Below, in pieces: positions 31,867-40,315 of a stretch of 64,000 nt of DNA (the first letter of the stretch is position 1; the number at the start of each line of letters is the position of its first letter). This DNA is from Allobosea sp. Leaf344 (GTDB taxonomy: Bacteria > Pseudomonadota > Alphaproteobacteria > Rhizobiales > Beijerinckiaceae), in assembly GCF_001426225.1 (NCBI RefSeq), contig NZ_LMRT01000014.1, forward strand, positions 767,869 through 831,868, given 5' to 3'. The notes under the pieces are model-generated. The model had not been told where the DNA came from. It saw only the letters and a program-made list of their open reading frames with translations, and searched no databases. A program made the translations under genes and the position numbers.

Positions 31867-32549
31867 GCCGCGCGATCCTGCACGGGATCGGCCAACACCC
31901 GGCCGGCGTCGAGGCGGATCTGCCGGCCGAGCCGCTCGGCCAGCGCGGCATCATGGGTGACGACGATCAGCGTCGCCCCGCACTCCTCCGCCAGGCCCAG
32001 CAGCATCTGCGCCACGTCCCGGCCGGCGCTGCGGTCGAGGCTGGCGGTCGGCTCGTCGGCGAGGACGATCTGGGGGCGGCCGAGCAGCGCGCGCGCCACC
32101 GCCACGCGCTGCATCTCGCCGCGCGACATCGTCTCGACCGCCTGCCGCGGCCGCGCGATCCGCGCGATGTCGAGCAGCGAGCGCGCCCGCTCCGCCTCCT
32201 CTCCGCTCAGGCGCCGGGAGAGGCGGATCGGCAGCACGACATTGTCGAAGGCGGAGAGCCCCGGGAACAAATGAAACTCCTGCAGCACGAGGCCGATGCT
32301 GCGGGCCCGGAACCGGTCGCGCTGCAGCGCCGAGAGCCGGGCGAGGTCGGTGCCGCCCCAGCTCAGCCTGCCCCGGGTGATCGGCGCCAGCCCGGCCAGC
32401 ACGTTGACCAGCGTGCTCTTGCCGCTGCCGGAGCCGCCGGTGACGGCGAGGCTCGCCCCTTTGGGGAGATGCAGCCGCGCGATCGACAGCGCCGCCGCGT
32501 CGAGCCCGGGGAAGCGGACCTCCAGCCCCTCGATCTCCAGCGCCGGCAT
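31863..32549 (-). CDS. ABC transporter ATP-binding protein (MacB/LolD type)
   Basis: A 228-residue ATPase. Walker A GGSGSGKST, Q-loop region LQEFHLFPGLSAFDNV, signature MSRGEMQRVAVARAL (SRGEM replaces the usual SGGQ, a mild change), Walker B IVLADEPTAS and the switch His in VVTHDAALAERL are all present. It pairs with the overlapping FtsX-type permease; the upstream exported protein ends 3 bases before it, so the three genes form one operon. Confidence 0.92.
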   Translation of the reverse strand: MPALEIEGLEVRFPGLDAAALSIARLHLPKGASLAVTGGSGSGKSTLVNVLAGLAPITRGRLSWGGTDLARLSALQRDRFRARSIGLVLQEFHLFPGLSAFDNVVLPIRLSRRLSGEEAERARSLLDIARIARPRQAVETMSRGEMQRVAVARALLGRPQIVLADEPTASLDRSAGRDVAQMLLGLAEECGATLIVVTHDAALAERLGRQIRLDAGRVLADPVQDRAA

Positions 32550-32552
32550 CGC

Positions 32553-33053
32553 TCAGACCGGAGCCACGCTGGCGTCGCGCAGCCGCAGCTGGCTGGCGAA
32601 GCCGGTATCGGGATCGGTCCAGGCGCCGCATTCGAGCCGGCCTCGCGCCAGCACCACCATATCCACCGGAACGACGGCGAGCGCACGCCGGAGATAGACC
32701 ACGATGATGTTGTCCGGCCAGGAGGCGTCCGTCTCGCAGAACGGGCATGTCGCCATCGGGCTCTGGGTCAGGACGAAGAAGGCCGCCTCCGCCTTCAGCG
32801 GCGGCGCCATGAACCCCCTGACCGCGACCTCGCGCCCGACGAGCCGCGCGACCTTCGCCGAGAACTCCAGCTGCATCGCGCCGAAATCCTTGTAGAGCTC
32901 CTCGAAATCGAGATCCTCCGCTGCTGGAGCCCAGCCTGCTTGAGCCCGGCCCGCCAGAGCAGACGCCGGCAGCGCCGCCAGCGCCAGCAGCGTCTGGCGG
33001 CGGGTCGCAGCCGCCCCGAGAACCCGGCGCACATGGCTGGCCGTCCCGATCAT
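32553..33053 (-). CDS. Exported protein with CPFC motif, partner of the ABC exporter
   Basis: A 166-residue protein. The N-terminus TRRQTLLALAALPASALA with twin Arg and a hydrophobic core looks like a Tat-type signal, cleavage near RAQAGW. The mature part (FGAMQLEFSAKVARLVGREVAVRGF...) resembles the DUF3299-like OB-fold proteins that often lie beside MacB-like ABC transporters, with the pair of Cys in TCPFCETD suggesting metal binding or a redox site. First gene of the operon with the ATPase and permease. Role inferred only from context. Confidence 0.65.
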   Translation of the reverse strand: MIGTASHVRRVLGAAATRRQTLLALAALPASALAGRAQAGWAPAAEDLDFEELYKDFGAMQLEFSAKVARLVGREVAVRGFMAPPLKAEAAFFVLTQSPMATCPFCETDASWPDNIIVVYLRRALAVVPVDMVVLARGRLECGAWTDPDTGFASQLRLRDASVAPV

Positions 33054-33143
33054 GAGATCATCGCACCCGATCCCGCGCCGCCCGCCTCCTGCAAGCGCGC
33101 TGTCATTGCCGTCGGGCTCTAGACGGGGTCGATGACGCTGGTG

Positions 33144-34340
33144 TTACAGCGCCGCGTCGCCGCCGGCCGGGCGGCTGATGACGGTTTCCTCGATCGACCC
33201 TGGAGCTGGTAAAGCCTCCTCGCTCCCGCCCAGAAGCCGCTGCGTATCGGCCCCGCTCGCCGGCACGGGGCGCAGGCGTTCGGCCTGCTCGCGAAACAGC
33301 GGCGCCAGCGGCAGCGGCGTCGAGACGAGGCGGCGCCCTCCCGGCTCCTCGGCCTGCGCGTCGAAGAGGCCGCGCAAGGTGCCATGCGGATCCGCCACCG
33401 CCTCCGCCAGCGTTCGGACGACGGTGCAGCAGCAATCCAGCGGCTCCAGCAGCGCGCGCCAATGCTGCGCCGTCCGGCCGGCGATGATCGCGGTGACGGC
33501 CTGGCGGGTCGCCTGCGCATCGCGGCGATCGTCGCGCAGCGCGCCGTCCAGCCCGATCGCCTCGCAGAAGACCTCCCAGAATTTCGGCTCCAGCGCGCCC
33601 ACGGCGAGGAACCAGCCATCCTGCGTCGGATACAGCCCGTAGCGCGGGCTGGCGCCGGTCAGCAGCCCCTCGCCGCCCGCGGGATAGCGGCCGCTCGCCT
33701 GGCCCTGCGCCAGCCCGTACCAGGCGAAACAGGCCATGGCGTCGGTCATCGCGATGTCGAGATGGCAGCCGCGCCCGCTGCGCTCGCGCTGGCGCAGCGC
33801 CAGCAGGATGTTCATCACCGCCGGCATCGCCCCGCCCGCGATATCGGCGACCAAAGGCGGCGGCAAAGGCGCCGGCCCGCCCTGTTGCAGGCCCTGCCCC
33901 AGGAGCCCGCCGATCGCCTGGTAGTTGATGTCGTGGCCCGCCTGCTGCGCGCGCGGGCCGGTCTGGCCATAGCCGCTGATCGAGACCTGGATCAGCCGCG
34001 GGTTCAGCGCCGACAGCACCTCCGGGCCGAAGCCCAGCCGTGCCATCACCCCGGGCCTGAACTGCTCGATCAGAATATCCGCCTTCTCGATGAGCGGGGT
34101 CAGCCGGCCGAGCGCGTCACCGGCCTTGAGATCGATCTCGACGCTCTCCTTGCCGCGGTTGAGCACGGCGAAGGGGGCCGAGCTCTCGCCGAAACGCGGC
34201 GGGAAGCGGCGCATATCCTCGCCGCCCGGCCGCTCGACCCGGATGACCCGCGCCCCCGCCTCGGCCAGGAACAGGCTCGCCATCGGTCCGGGCAGCAGCG
34301 TCGAGAAATCGAGGACCAGCAGATCGTCCAGCGGCAGCAT
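33144..34340 (-). CDS. CaiB/BaiF CoA-transferase family protein (racemase-like subgroup)
   Basis: A 398-residue class III CoA-transferase fold. N-terminal LVLDFSTLLPGPMASLFLAEAGARVIRVERPGG is typical. The segment AGHDINYQAIGGLL matches the His-bearing motif of alpha-methylacyl-CoA racemase, and HLDIAMTDAM supplies the conserved Asp used as nucleophile in transferases and base in racemases. So either CoA transfer between carboxylic acids or 2-methylacyl-CoA racemisation is possible. It lies 33 bases upstream (genomic left) of the AEC transporter stop on the same strand and near the malyl-CoA lyase gene, a setting that suggests dicarboxylate CoA-ester metabolism. Confidence 0.88.
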   Translation of the reverse strand: MLPLDDLLVLDFSTLLPGPMASLFLAEAGARVIRVERPGGEDMRRFPPRFGESSAPFAVLNRGKESVEIDLKAGDALGRLTPLIEKADILIEQFRPGVMARLGFGPEVLSALNPRLIQVSISGYGQTGPRAQQAGHDINYQAIGGLLGQGLQQGGPAPLPPPLVADIAGGAMPAVMNILLALRQRERSGRGCHLDIAMTDAMACFAWYGLAQGQASGRYPAGGEGLLTGASPRYGLYPTQDGWFLAVGALEPKFWEVFCEAIGLDGALRDDRRDAQATRQAVTAIIAGRTAQHWRALLEPLDCCCTVVRTLAEAVADPHGTLRGLFDAQAEEPGGRRLVSTPLPLAPLFREQAERLRPVPASGADTQRLLGGSEEALPAPGSIEETVISRPAGGDAAL

Positions 34341-34373
34341 CGCGGCCCTCTCGGATGCGGCCGGCGGCGGCCG

Positions 34374-35345
34374 TCAGGGAAACAGATCGGCGCTCATCGT
34401 GCCCGTCTTCACCAGCCAGAGAAAGCCCGTCAGCGTCACCATCGAGACGATGGTCCCGACCAGGATGCAGGCCGAGGCCCGCTCGATGCCGATCCGGTAC
34501 TGGGTCGCGATCATGAAGATGTTCAGGGCCGGCGGCAGCGCTGCCATGATCACCGCCGCGAAGATCCAGTTGTCGGGGAAATCGCCGATGGCCGAGACCA
34601 GCACCCAGACCAGCAGCGGGTGCAGGATCAGCTTGATCACCACCAGCGCCGGAACCTCGCCCGGCATCTTGCGGATCGGCCGCAGCGCTACGGTCACGCC
34701 GAGCAGGAACAGCGCGCAGGGCGCGGCGGCCTGCGAGAGCCACAGCGTCATCTTGTCGACGGCCGTGGGCAGAGCGAGGCCGAGATAGGCGGCGATCACC
34801 CCCGCCACGGTGGCGACGTTGAACGGATGCGTCACCACCTTCCAGACCACCTCGCCGGCCGTCGACAGGAAGCTCTTGTTGGAGACGCCCGCCACGCCCA
34901 TCAGGAACGGGATCAGCGAGAACAGCAGGATGTTGTCGAAGACGAAGATCAGCACCACCGGCGCGCTGGCGGAGGGGCCGAGCGCCGCCAGGATGAGCGG
35001 CGGCCCCATATAGCCGATATTCGAATAGGAGCCCGCGACCCCCTGCATCACCGCCTGCGGCATGTCTCCGCCGGTATGCTTCAGCCCCACCGCGAAGGAC
35101 AAGGCGAAGGCGCAATAGGTGGAGAGCGTGGTCGCGATGACGAAGCCCCAATTGCTGAGCTCGCTCAGCGGCTTGTCGGCGATCAGCCGGTAGAACAGGC
35201 AGGGCAGCGCGATGTAGATCAGGAAATATTGCAGCCAGGCCAGCCCCTCCTCCGGGAGGCGCTTGTAGCGGCCGATGACATAGCCGAGCAGGATCAGCCC
35301 GAAGAAGGGCGCGACCAGATTGAACAGGCTGACGAGATCGGCCAT
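34374..35345 (-). CDS. AEC-family transporter (auxin efflux carrier/malate permease-like)
   Basis: A 323-residue membrane protein with about ten helices in two halves, the AEC fold. The ATG at 35345 (MADLVSLFNLVAPFFGLILL) starts directly at the first helix. Family features include GYVIGRYKRLPEEG, QGVAGSYSNIGYMGPPL in the first half, and FLLGVTVAL and AALPPALNIFMIATQY in the second. Bacterial members move carboxylates such as malate or malonate. It probably shares a transcript with the CoA-transferase downstream. Divergent from the malyl-CoA lyase gene, so the three may serve one organic-acid pathway. Confidence 0.85.
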   Translation of the reverse strand: MADLVSLFNLVAPFFGLILLGYVIGRYKRLPEEGLAWLQYFLIYIALPCLFYRLIADKPLSELSNWGFVIATTLSTYCAFALSFAVGLKHTGGDMPQAVMQGVAGSYSNIGYMGPPLILAALGPSASAPVVLIFVFDNILLFSLIPFLMGVAGVSNKSFLSTAGEVVWKVVTHPFNVATVAGVIAAYLGLALPTAVDKMTLWLSQAAAPCALFLLGVTVALRPIRKMPGEVPALVVIKLILHPLLVWVLVSAIGDFPDNWIFAAVIMAALPPALNIFMIATQYRIGIERASACILVGTIVSMVTLTGFLWLVKTGTMSADLFP

Positions 35346-35658
35346 GCGGCGAGCGGGCCTCGAAGCGGCGGAGCATCCGGCCTGCGAGGCCCGACGGAAA
35401 TGGCGTTCCCCGAAGCCTCTAGCGATTTGCCGGGCGGAAGCAAAGGCCCGGCGATGGCAGGTAGGGGGCCGCTTCGTCGCATGCGGTGCGATCGCGCCGT
35501 CAAGTGCGCGCAAAGCGCGAGGACAGGATGCCTAGGACAAAAATCCTCGATGGCTGACTAGGCAGAAATCCCTATCCGGCCACCTCCCCCCAAAAAGACG
35601 CGGTGGACGCGGCAGTGCCGCTCCGCCAGATTGCGGCGATGCAGCATGGAGCCGCGCC
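35346..35658. promoter_or_regulatory. Divergent promoter region with direct repeats
   Basis: 313 bases between the AEC transporter and malyl-CoA lyase starts. It holds two near-identical direct repeats, CTAGGACAAAAATCC (35532-35546) and CTAGGCAGAAATCC (35558-35571), 26 bases apart. TGCCTAG and CTAGGCA within them also form an inverted pair. Such spacing would put two copies of a regulator on about the same face of the helix. No regulator gene is adjacent. Confidence 0.45.
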
Positions 35659-36711
35659 GTGACCGTCAAAACACCCCGCCAGTTCTTCCGCCCGCTCGCC
35701 ATCGGCGCGCCGGAGCCCTATCGCGAGCTGCCGCTGCGTCTCGAACGGATGATCCATTTCGTGCCGCCGCATCTGGAAAAGCTGCGCGCCAAGGTCGGGG
35801 AGCTGGCGGGCCAGGTCGATGTCGTGCTCGGCAATCTCGAGGATGCGATCCCGGTCGAGGCCAAGCAGGCGGCCCGCGACGGCTTCATCGCCATGGGTCG
35901 GGCGGTGGATTTCGGCCGCACCGGGCTGTGGACCCGGGTCAATGCGCTGAACTCGCCATGGTTTCTCGACGATATCGACGCGATCCTCTCCAGCATCGGC
36001 GGCAAGCTCGACGTGGTGATGGTGCCGAAGGTCGAGGGGCCCTGGGACATCCATTATGTCGACCAGCTGCTGGCGCAATACGAGGCGCGCTGCCAGCTGC
36101 CCAAGCCGATCCTGATCCACGCCATTCTGGAAACCGCGGAGGGGGTGAAGAATGTCGAGGCGATCGCCACCGCCTCGCCGCGCATGCATGGCATGAGCCT
36201 GGGCCCGGCCGATCTCGCGGCCTCGCGCGCGATGAAGACCACCAGGGTCGGCGGCGGCCATCCGGAGTACAAGGTCCTCGCCGATCCCGGCCTCGAGGGC
36301 GCGCCCCGCGCCGTCGCCCAGCAGGATCTCTGGCATTACACTCTGGCCAAGATGGTGGATGCCTGCGCCGCGGCCGGGATCAAGCCCTTCTACGGCCCCT
36401 TCGGCGACTTCGCCGACGGTGCGGCCTGCGAGGCGCAGTTCCGCAATGCCTTCCTGCTCGGCTGTGCCGGCGCCTGGACCCTGCACCCCTCGCAGATCGC
36501 GATCGCCAAGCGGGTCTTCAGCCCCGATCCCGACGAGGTCGCCTTCGCCCGCCGCATCGTCGAGGCCATGCCCGACGGTTCGGGCGCCGTCATGCTCGAC
36601 GGCAAGATGCAGGATGACGCGACCTGGAAACAGGCGAAGGTGATGCTCGACCTCGCCCGCCAGGTCGCCGAGCGCGATCCGGAGCTGGCCGCGCGCTACG
36701 GCTTCGGCTGA
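35659..36711 (+). CDS. mcl: Malyl-CoA/beta-methylmalyl-CoA/citramalyl-CoA lyase (Chloroflexus type)
   Basis: A 350-residue HpcH/HpaI-aldolase/CitE-family lyase, starting at GTG 35659. The sequence follows the trifunctional malyl-CoA lyase of Chloroflexus almost block by block: [16 protein letters not shown] opening (here [19 protein letters not shown]), [92 protein letters not shown] and [14 protein letters not shown]. Metal-binding Glu and Asp lie in LEDA and in the VEGPWD/ETAEG region. The enzyme cleaves malyl-CoA to acetyl-CoA and glyoxylate and related esters. Close match to that subgroup is from memory, not from a search. Confidence 0.9.
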   Translation: MTVKTPRQFFRPLAIGAPEPYRELPLRLERMIHFVPPHLEKLRAKVGELAGQVDVVLGNLEDAIPVEAKQAARDGFIAMGRAVDFGRTGLWTRVNALNSPWFLDDIDAILSSIGGKLDVVMVPKVEGPWDIHYVDQLLAQYEARCQLPKPILIHAILETAEGVKNVEAIATASPRMHGMSLGPADLAASRAMKTTRVGGGHPEYKVLADPGLEGAPRAVAQQDLWHYTLAKMVDACAAAGIKPFYGPFGDFADGAACEAQFRNAFLLGCAGAWTLHPSQIAIAKRVFSPDPDEVAFARRIVEAMPDGSGAVMLDGKMQDDATWKQAKVMLDLARQVAERDPELAARYGFG

Positions 36712-36855
36712 GGCTGCCGCGGCTGCCGACGCGTCCCGGCCCGGAGCGCCGCTTCGCGGCCACCCCGTTGTTCCCGCAGCGAAACCGGCTGCTTCATGCC
36801 TTCCAGGCCAGCCGCTTGCGCCCGCGCCGATTTCGACGCAATTGGAACGCAATCC

Positions 36856-36875
36856 TCAAGCAAGCGATTGCTTGA
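36856..36875. promoter_or_regulatory. Inverted repeat overlapping a TTGACA box upstream of hspQ
   Basis: TCAAGCAA-GCGA-TTGCTTGA, a perfect 8+8 dyad 50 bases before the hspQ ATG. Its right end runs into TTGACA (36872-36877), a perfect -35 hexamer; no good -10 follows at standard distance. A repressor bound here would cover the promoter. A GGAAC lies at 36844 but the matching -10 is CGAT, not CGTT. Confidence 0.45.
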
Positions 36876-36924
36876 CATGGCCCCCGCCCCGGGGGCCGCT
36901 ACAGCAGGATGGATTCGCATCGAC

Positions 36925-37254
36925 ATGGAAGCCCGCTCGGCCAAGTTCAGGATCGGCCAGGTAGTCAAGCATCGCGTCTATCCGTTTCGCGGTGTGATCT
37001 TCGACGTCGATCCGGTTTTCGCCAATACCGAGGAATGGTGGCTCGCCATTCCCGAGCATCTCAGGCCCTCGAAGGACCAGCCCTTCTACCATCTCTTCGC
37101 CGAGAACGAGGAGGCGGAATATGTGGCCTATGTCTCCGAGCAGAATCTCGTGATCGACGATTCCGGCCAGCCGATCCGCCACCCCCAGGCCAAGGAGTAT
37201 TTCCGGCGCGACCGCAAGGGCCGCTACACGCTGGACCGCGCCGGGCTGAACTGA
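36925..37254 (+). CDS. hspQ: Heat shock protein HspQ
   Basis: A 109-residue YccV-like/hemimethylated-DNA-binding-fold protein. In E. coli HspQ helps degrade denatured DnaA and acts as an enhancer of the Lon protease. Motifs: AKFRIGQVVKHRVYPFRGV, IFDVDPVFANTEEWW, PFYHLFAENEEAEYVAYVSE, and the C-terminal YFRRDRKGRYTLD. The ATG at 36925 gives the usual length; an upstream in-frame ATG would add 43 residues. It stands alone, closed by the hairpin terminator at 37302-37335. Confidence 0.92.
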   Translation: MEARSAKFRIGQVVKHRVYPFRGVIFDVDPVFANTEEWWLAIPEHLRPSKDQPFYHLFAENEEAEYVAYVSEQNLVIDDSGQPIRHPQAKEYFRRDRKGRYTLDRAGLN

Positions 37255-37301
37255 GCCGAGGCCGCTTCGCAGCCGCCGCGCGCCCATCCTTCTGTGCGAC
37301 G

Positions 37302-37335
37302 AAAAAGGCCGGCCCCTCGCAGGGCCGGCCTTTTC
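37302..37335. terminator. Bidirectional intrinsic terminator between hspQ and ialB
   Basis: GGCCGGCCC / GGGCCGGCC stem with a 6-base loop, flanked by A-run on the left and TTTT on the right, so it can end transcripts from both sides. It lies 48 bases after the hspQ stop and 28 bases before the convergent ialB stop. Confidence 0.9.
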
Positions 37336-37362
37336 GTATCGTGCCGTGCGCGGCGCCGTGGC

Positions 37363-38145
37363 TCAGGGCTTGGGAGCCGCGCCGGGGGCCGGGGCCGGAG
37401 TAGCGGGGGCCGGAGCGGCCGCGCCGGCATCCGCGCCGCCGCCGCCGAGCCGCTTGCGCAGCTCCTCCTGGCGCTTGGCCAGCTCGTCCTGCAGCGCCTT
37501 CTGCTGGTCTTCCAGCACCTTCGGGTCGATCGGCGCTCCGTCGAAGCCCTTGGCGAAATCGGCCAGCGGGATCTGGAACGAGACTTCGCGCGCGCCCTGG
37601 TTCTGGACGCTGACGCTCAGCGTGCTGCCCTTCTTCATCTGGTTGATGAAGTCGTTGTTGACCTGCGCTTCGGCGAAGCAGCCATTGGGGAAGCAGATCG
37701 CGTATTTGCCCGGCATCGGCGAGCCGTTGTCGACGCCGAAGCGGATACCCGGATTGATCAGCAGGCCGAGCGGCATCAGGAAGCGGACGATGCGGTTGGC
37801 GTCGCCCTTGACGTCGTAGATCGCGACCGCCAGCACGGGCTGGCCCTGATCCGAGACGAAATCGCGGGTGGTGTAGCAGATTTCCTTGTTGGCGGCCTGG
37901 TCCTTGCCGCAGACCTTGGTCCAGCTGGTCTGCGAGGGCTCCGGCTTCACCTGCACGACGGAGGGGCCCGTCGGCTGCTGCTGCTGCTGGGCCGGCGCCT
38001 GCTGGGCGGGCTGCTGCTGGGCCGGGCGCTGCGCCGGGCGCTGCTGTGGCTGCTGGGCGAGCGCGGCGAAGGGGGCGAGGCCGACCGCGGCGCTGAGAAC
38101 CACGCTCATCGCGCGCAACGGCATACGAACAGAAGCGGACATCAT
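37363..38145 (-). CDS. Invasion-associated locus B (IalB) family protein
   Basis: A 260-residue periplasmic protein. Signal peptide MSVVLSAAVGLAPFAALAQQ, then a Gln/Pro/Ala low-complexity stretch (about 30-60), the IalB domain (about 65-215) with paired Cys (KVCGKD, EICYTT, AICFPNGCFAEA), a helix rich in Gln/Glu/Lys (DQQKALQDELAKRQEELRKR) and a Gly/Ala/Pro tail. Family members are abundant periplasmic proteins of Hyphomicrobiales; the name comes from Bartonella, and no virulence role is implied here. AAGGA ribosome site 6 bases before the ATG. Confidence 0.88.
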   Translation of the reverse strand: MMSASVRMPLRAMSVVLSAAVGLAPFAALAQQPQQRPAQRPAQQQPAQQAPAQQQQQPTGPSVVQVKPEPSQTSWTKVCGKDQAANKEICYTTRDFVSDQGQPVLAVAIYDVKGDANRIVRFLMPLGLLINPGIRFGVDNGSPMPGKYAICFPNGCFAEAQVNNDFINQMKKGSTLSVSVQNQGAREVSFQIPLADFAKGFDGAPIDPKVLEDQQKALQDELAKRQEELRKRLGGGGADAGAAAPAPATPAPAPGAAPKP

Positions 38146-38455
38146 CTCTTATCCTTACCAGGCGAATCCGGAGTCACGACTTCGGAGAGCCGCGCGCGTC
38201 ACCAACGACAGCCCCATCGCATATCTGGACCGGCCATCGCAAGCCGCGCAGTTCAACGCCGATTGAGGCCTGAGCATGACGCCGGGCGCGAAACCCCGCA
38301 AAACGCATTGTTTTGATGCAGTTGCCGCTGCGGCAGGCTGGCAGCACGAGGCATTCGCTTTGCCAGCCGCGGCGCGGCGCCCTACGCCGCAGGGATTGGC
38401 TAGCGTGCTTCGCGCCGGCGCGTGATATCCTCCCCGCCGGGAATCAGGTTCGACG
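38146..38455. other. Divergent intergenic region between ialB and the solute-binding protein
   Basis: 310 bases without a supported gene. It contains the small dyad AAAAC-GCATT-GTTTT (38300-38314) and GC-rich inverted sequence near 38368-38395. Both flanking genes must have promoters here; I cannot assign boxes with confidence. Confidence 0.4.
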
Positions 38456-40306
38456 ATGCAGTTGCTACGATACCGCCAGCCGGCGCGCCTGCGGGCCGCC
38501 CTCCTGATCTGCGTCGCGGCCGCGCTCGCTCTGGCCGGGGCGCCGGCCCCGCGCGCCGAGACCCGTGCCGCCGACCACGCCATCGCCATGCATGGCGAGC
38601 CGGCCCTGCCCAAGGGCTTCCGCCATCTCCCCTATGCCGATCCCGATGCGCCGCGCGGCGGCCGCATCGTCTTCGCGCTGCAGGGTACCTTCGACAGCCT
38701 GAACCCGCTGGTGGTGATCGGCGTCGCGCCGGACGCCGTGCCGCGCTATGTCCAGCAGAGCCTGCTCTACCGCTCGGCCGACGAGCCCTTCACCGCCTAT
38801 GGGCTGCTCGCCGCCCGCGTCGAGCTCGACGAGGCGCGCACCCGCCTCGCCTTCGAGATCGACGAGCGGGCGCGCTTCTCGGATGGGCGGCCCGTCACCG
38901 CCGACGACGTCGTGTTCACCTATGAGATGCTCAGGAGCAAGGGCAAGCCCTTCCACCGCTCCAGCCTCGGCCGCGTGACGCGGGCGGCGGCGGTCTCGGA
39001 GCGGCGCGTCGAATTCGACCTGGGCGACGGCTCCAACCGCGAGCTGCCGCTGGTCATCGGCGCCATGCCGATCTTCGCCCGGCACGCCACCAATGCCGAG
39101 ACCTTCGGCGAGACGAGCTTCAAGCCGGCGCTGGGCTCGGGTCCCTATCTCGTCTCCGAGGTGCGGCCGGGAGAGAGCCTGACCCTGAAGCGGCGCAAGG
39201 ATTTCTGGGCCGAGGACCACGCCTTGACGCGCGGGCTCTTCAATGCGGAGGAGATCCGCTATGATTTCTACCGCGACGCCAACGCCCTTTTCGAGGCGTT
39301 CAAGGCCGGGCTCTACGATATCCGGCTGGAGGGGGATCCGACGCGCTGGATGACCGGCTACGACGTGCCGGCGGTGCGGGACGGGCGCATCACGCGCGAA
39401 GCCGTGCGCTTCGAGGCGCCCAAGGGCATGACGGGCCTGGTCTTCAACACGCGCCGGCCGGTCTTCGCCGACATCAGGGTGCGCGAGGCGCTCGGCATGT
39501 TGTTCGACTTCGAATGGGTCAATCGCAACCTGTTCTTCGGGGTCTATCGCCGGGCCGGCAGCTTCTTTTCCGATTCCGATCTGTCGGCGCTCGGCCGCCC
39601 GGCGGATGCGCGCGAACGGGCGCTGCTCGCGCCCTTCCCGGGCAGCGTCCGTGCCGATCTGCTCGAGGGGCAATGGGCCCCGCCCGCCTCGGACGGCTCG
39701 GGCCGCGACCGTGACACGGCGCGCCGCGCGCTCGACCTGTTCAACCAGGCCGGCTACCGGCTCAGGGACGGGCTGCTGCGCAAGGAGGCGACAGGCGAGG
39801 CCTTCACCTTCGAGATCACGGTGACCAGCCGCCCGCAGGAGCGGCTCGCTTTGAACTACGCTTCGGCGCTCGCCAGGCTCGGCATCACCGCCCAGGTCAG
39901 GCTGATCGACGACGTGCAGTATTGGCGCCGGCTCTCGGCTTTCGATTTCGACATGATCCAGTGGACATGGCCGGCCACAGCCTCGCCGGGCAATGAGCAG
40001 ATCGGTCGCTGGGGCTCCGCCAACGCGCCGCGCAAGGGCGCACTCAACTATGCCGGCGTCGCTTCCCCGGCCGTGGATGCTGCGCTGCAGGCGATGCTGG
40101 CCGCGCGCGAGCGCGAGGATTTCGTCGCTGCGGTGCGGGCGCTGGACCGGCTCCTGCTCTCGGGCTTCTACGTCGTGCCGCTCTACTATCTGCCGGAGAC
40201 CTGGCTGGCGCTGCAGCGCGACGTCCATTTCCCCGGCCGCATGCCGAAATATTTCCTCGCGACCGAGGCCCTGGCGCGTGCGCCGGCGCCGGCGCCGGCG
40301 AATTGA
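38456..40306 (+). CDS. Extracellular solute-binding protein, family 5 (YejA-like)
   Basis: A 616-residue periplasmic binding protein for an oligopeptide-type ABC transporter. Signal peptide LLICVAAALALAGAPAPRAE, then the family-5 fold. YejA-like features: HGEPALPKGFRHLPYADPDAP and GGRIVFALQGTFDSLNP. Others are DDVVFTYEMLRSKG, LGSGPYLVSEV, and the long C-terminal lobe ending with YYLPETWLAL. No permease or ATPase genes are nearby, so it must work with a transporter encoded elsewhere. The stop is 9 bases before the next gene, indicating one transcript with it. Confidence 0.9.
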   Translation: MQLLRYRQPARLRAALLICVAAALALAGAPAPRAETRAADHAIAMHGEPALPKGFRHLPYADPDAPRGGRIVFALQGTFDSLNPLVVIGVAPDAVPRYVQQSLLYRSADEPFTAYGLLAARVELDEARTRLAFEIDERARFSDGRPVTADDVVFTYEMLRSKGKPFHRSSLGRVTRAAAVSERRVEFDLGDGSNRELPLVIGAMPIFARHATNAETFGETSFKPALGSGPYLVSEVRPGESLTLKRRKDFWAEDHALTRGLFNAEEIRYDFYRDANALFEAFKAGLYDIRLEGDPTRWMTGYDVPAVRDGRITREAVRFEAPKGMTGLVFNTRRPVFADIRVREALGMLFDFEWVNRNLFFGVYRRAGSFFSDSDLSALGRPADARERALLAPFPGSVRADLLEGQWAPPASDGSGRDRDTARRALDLFNQAGYRLRDGLLRKEATGEAFTFEITVTSRPQERLALNYASALARLGITAQVRLIDDVQYWRRLSAFDFDMIQWTWPATASPGNEQIGRWGSANAPRKGALNYAGVASPAVDAALQAMLAAREREDFVAAVRALDRLLLSGFYVVPLYYLPETWLALQRDVHFPGRMPKYFLATEALARAPAPAPAN

Positions 40307-40315
40307 GAGACCGTC

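Noticed and set aside
36844..36868. GGAAC-N16-CGAT before hspQ as a stress promoter
   Set aside because: The -10 core is not CGTT, and a better TTGACA -35 lies just downstream.
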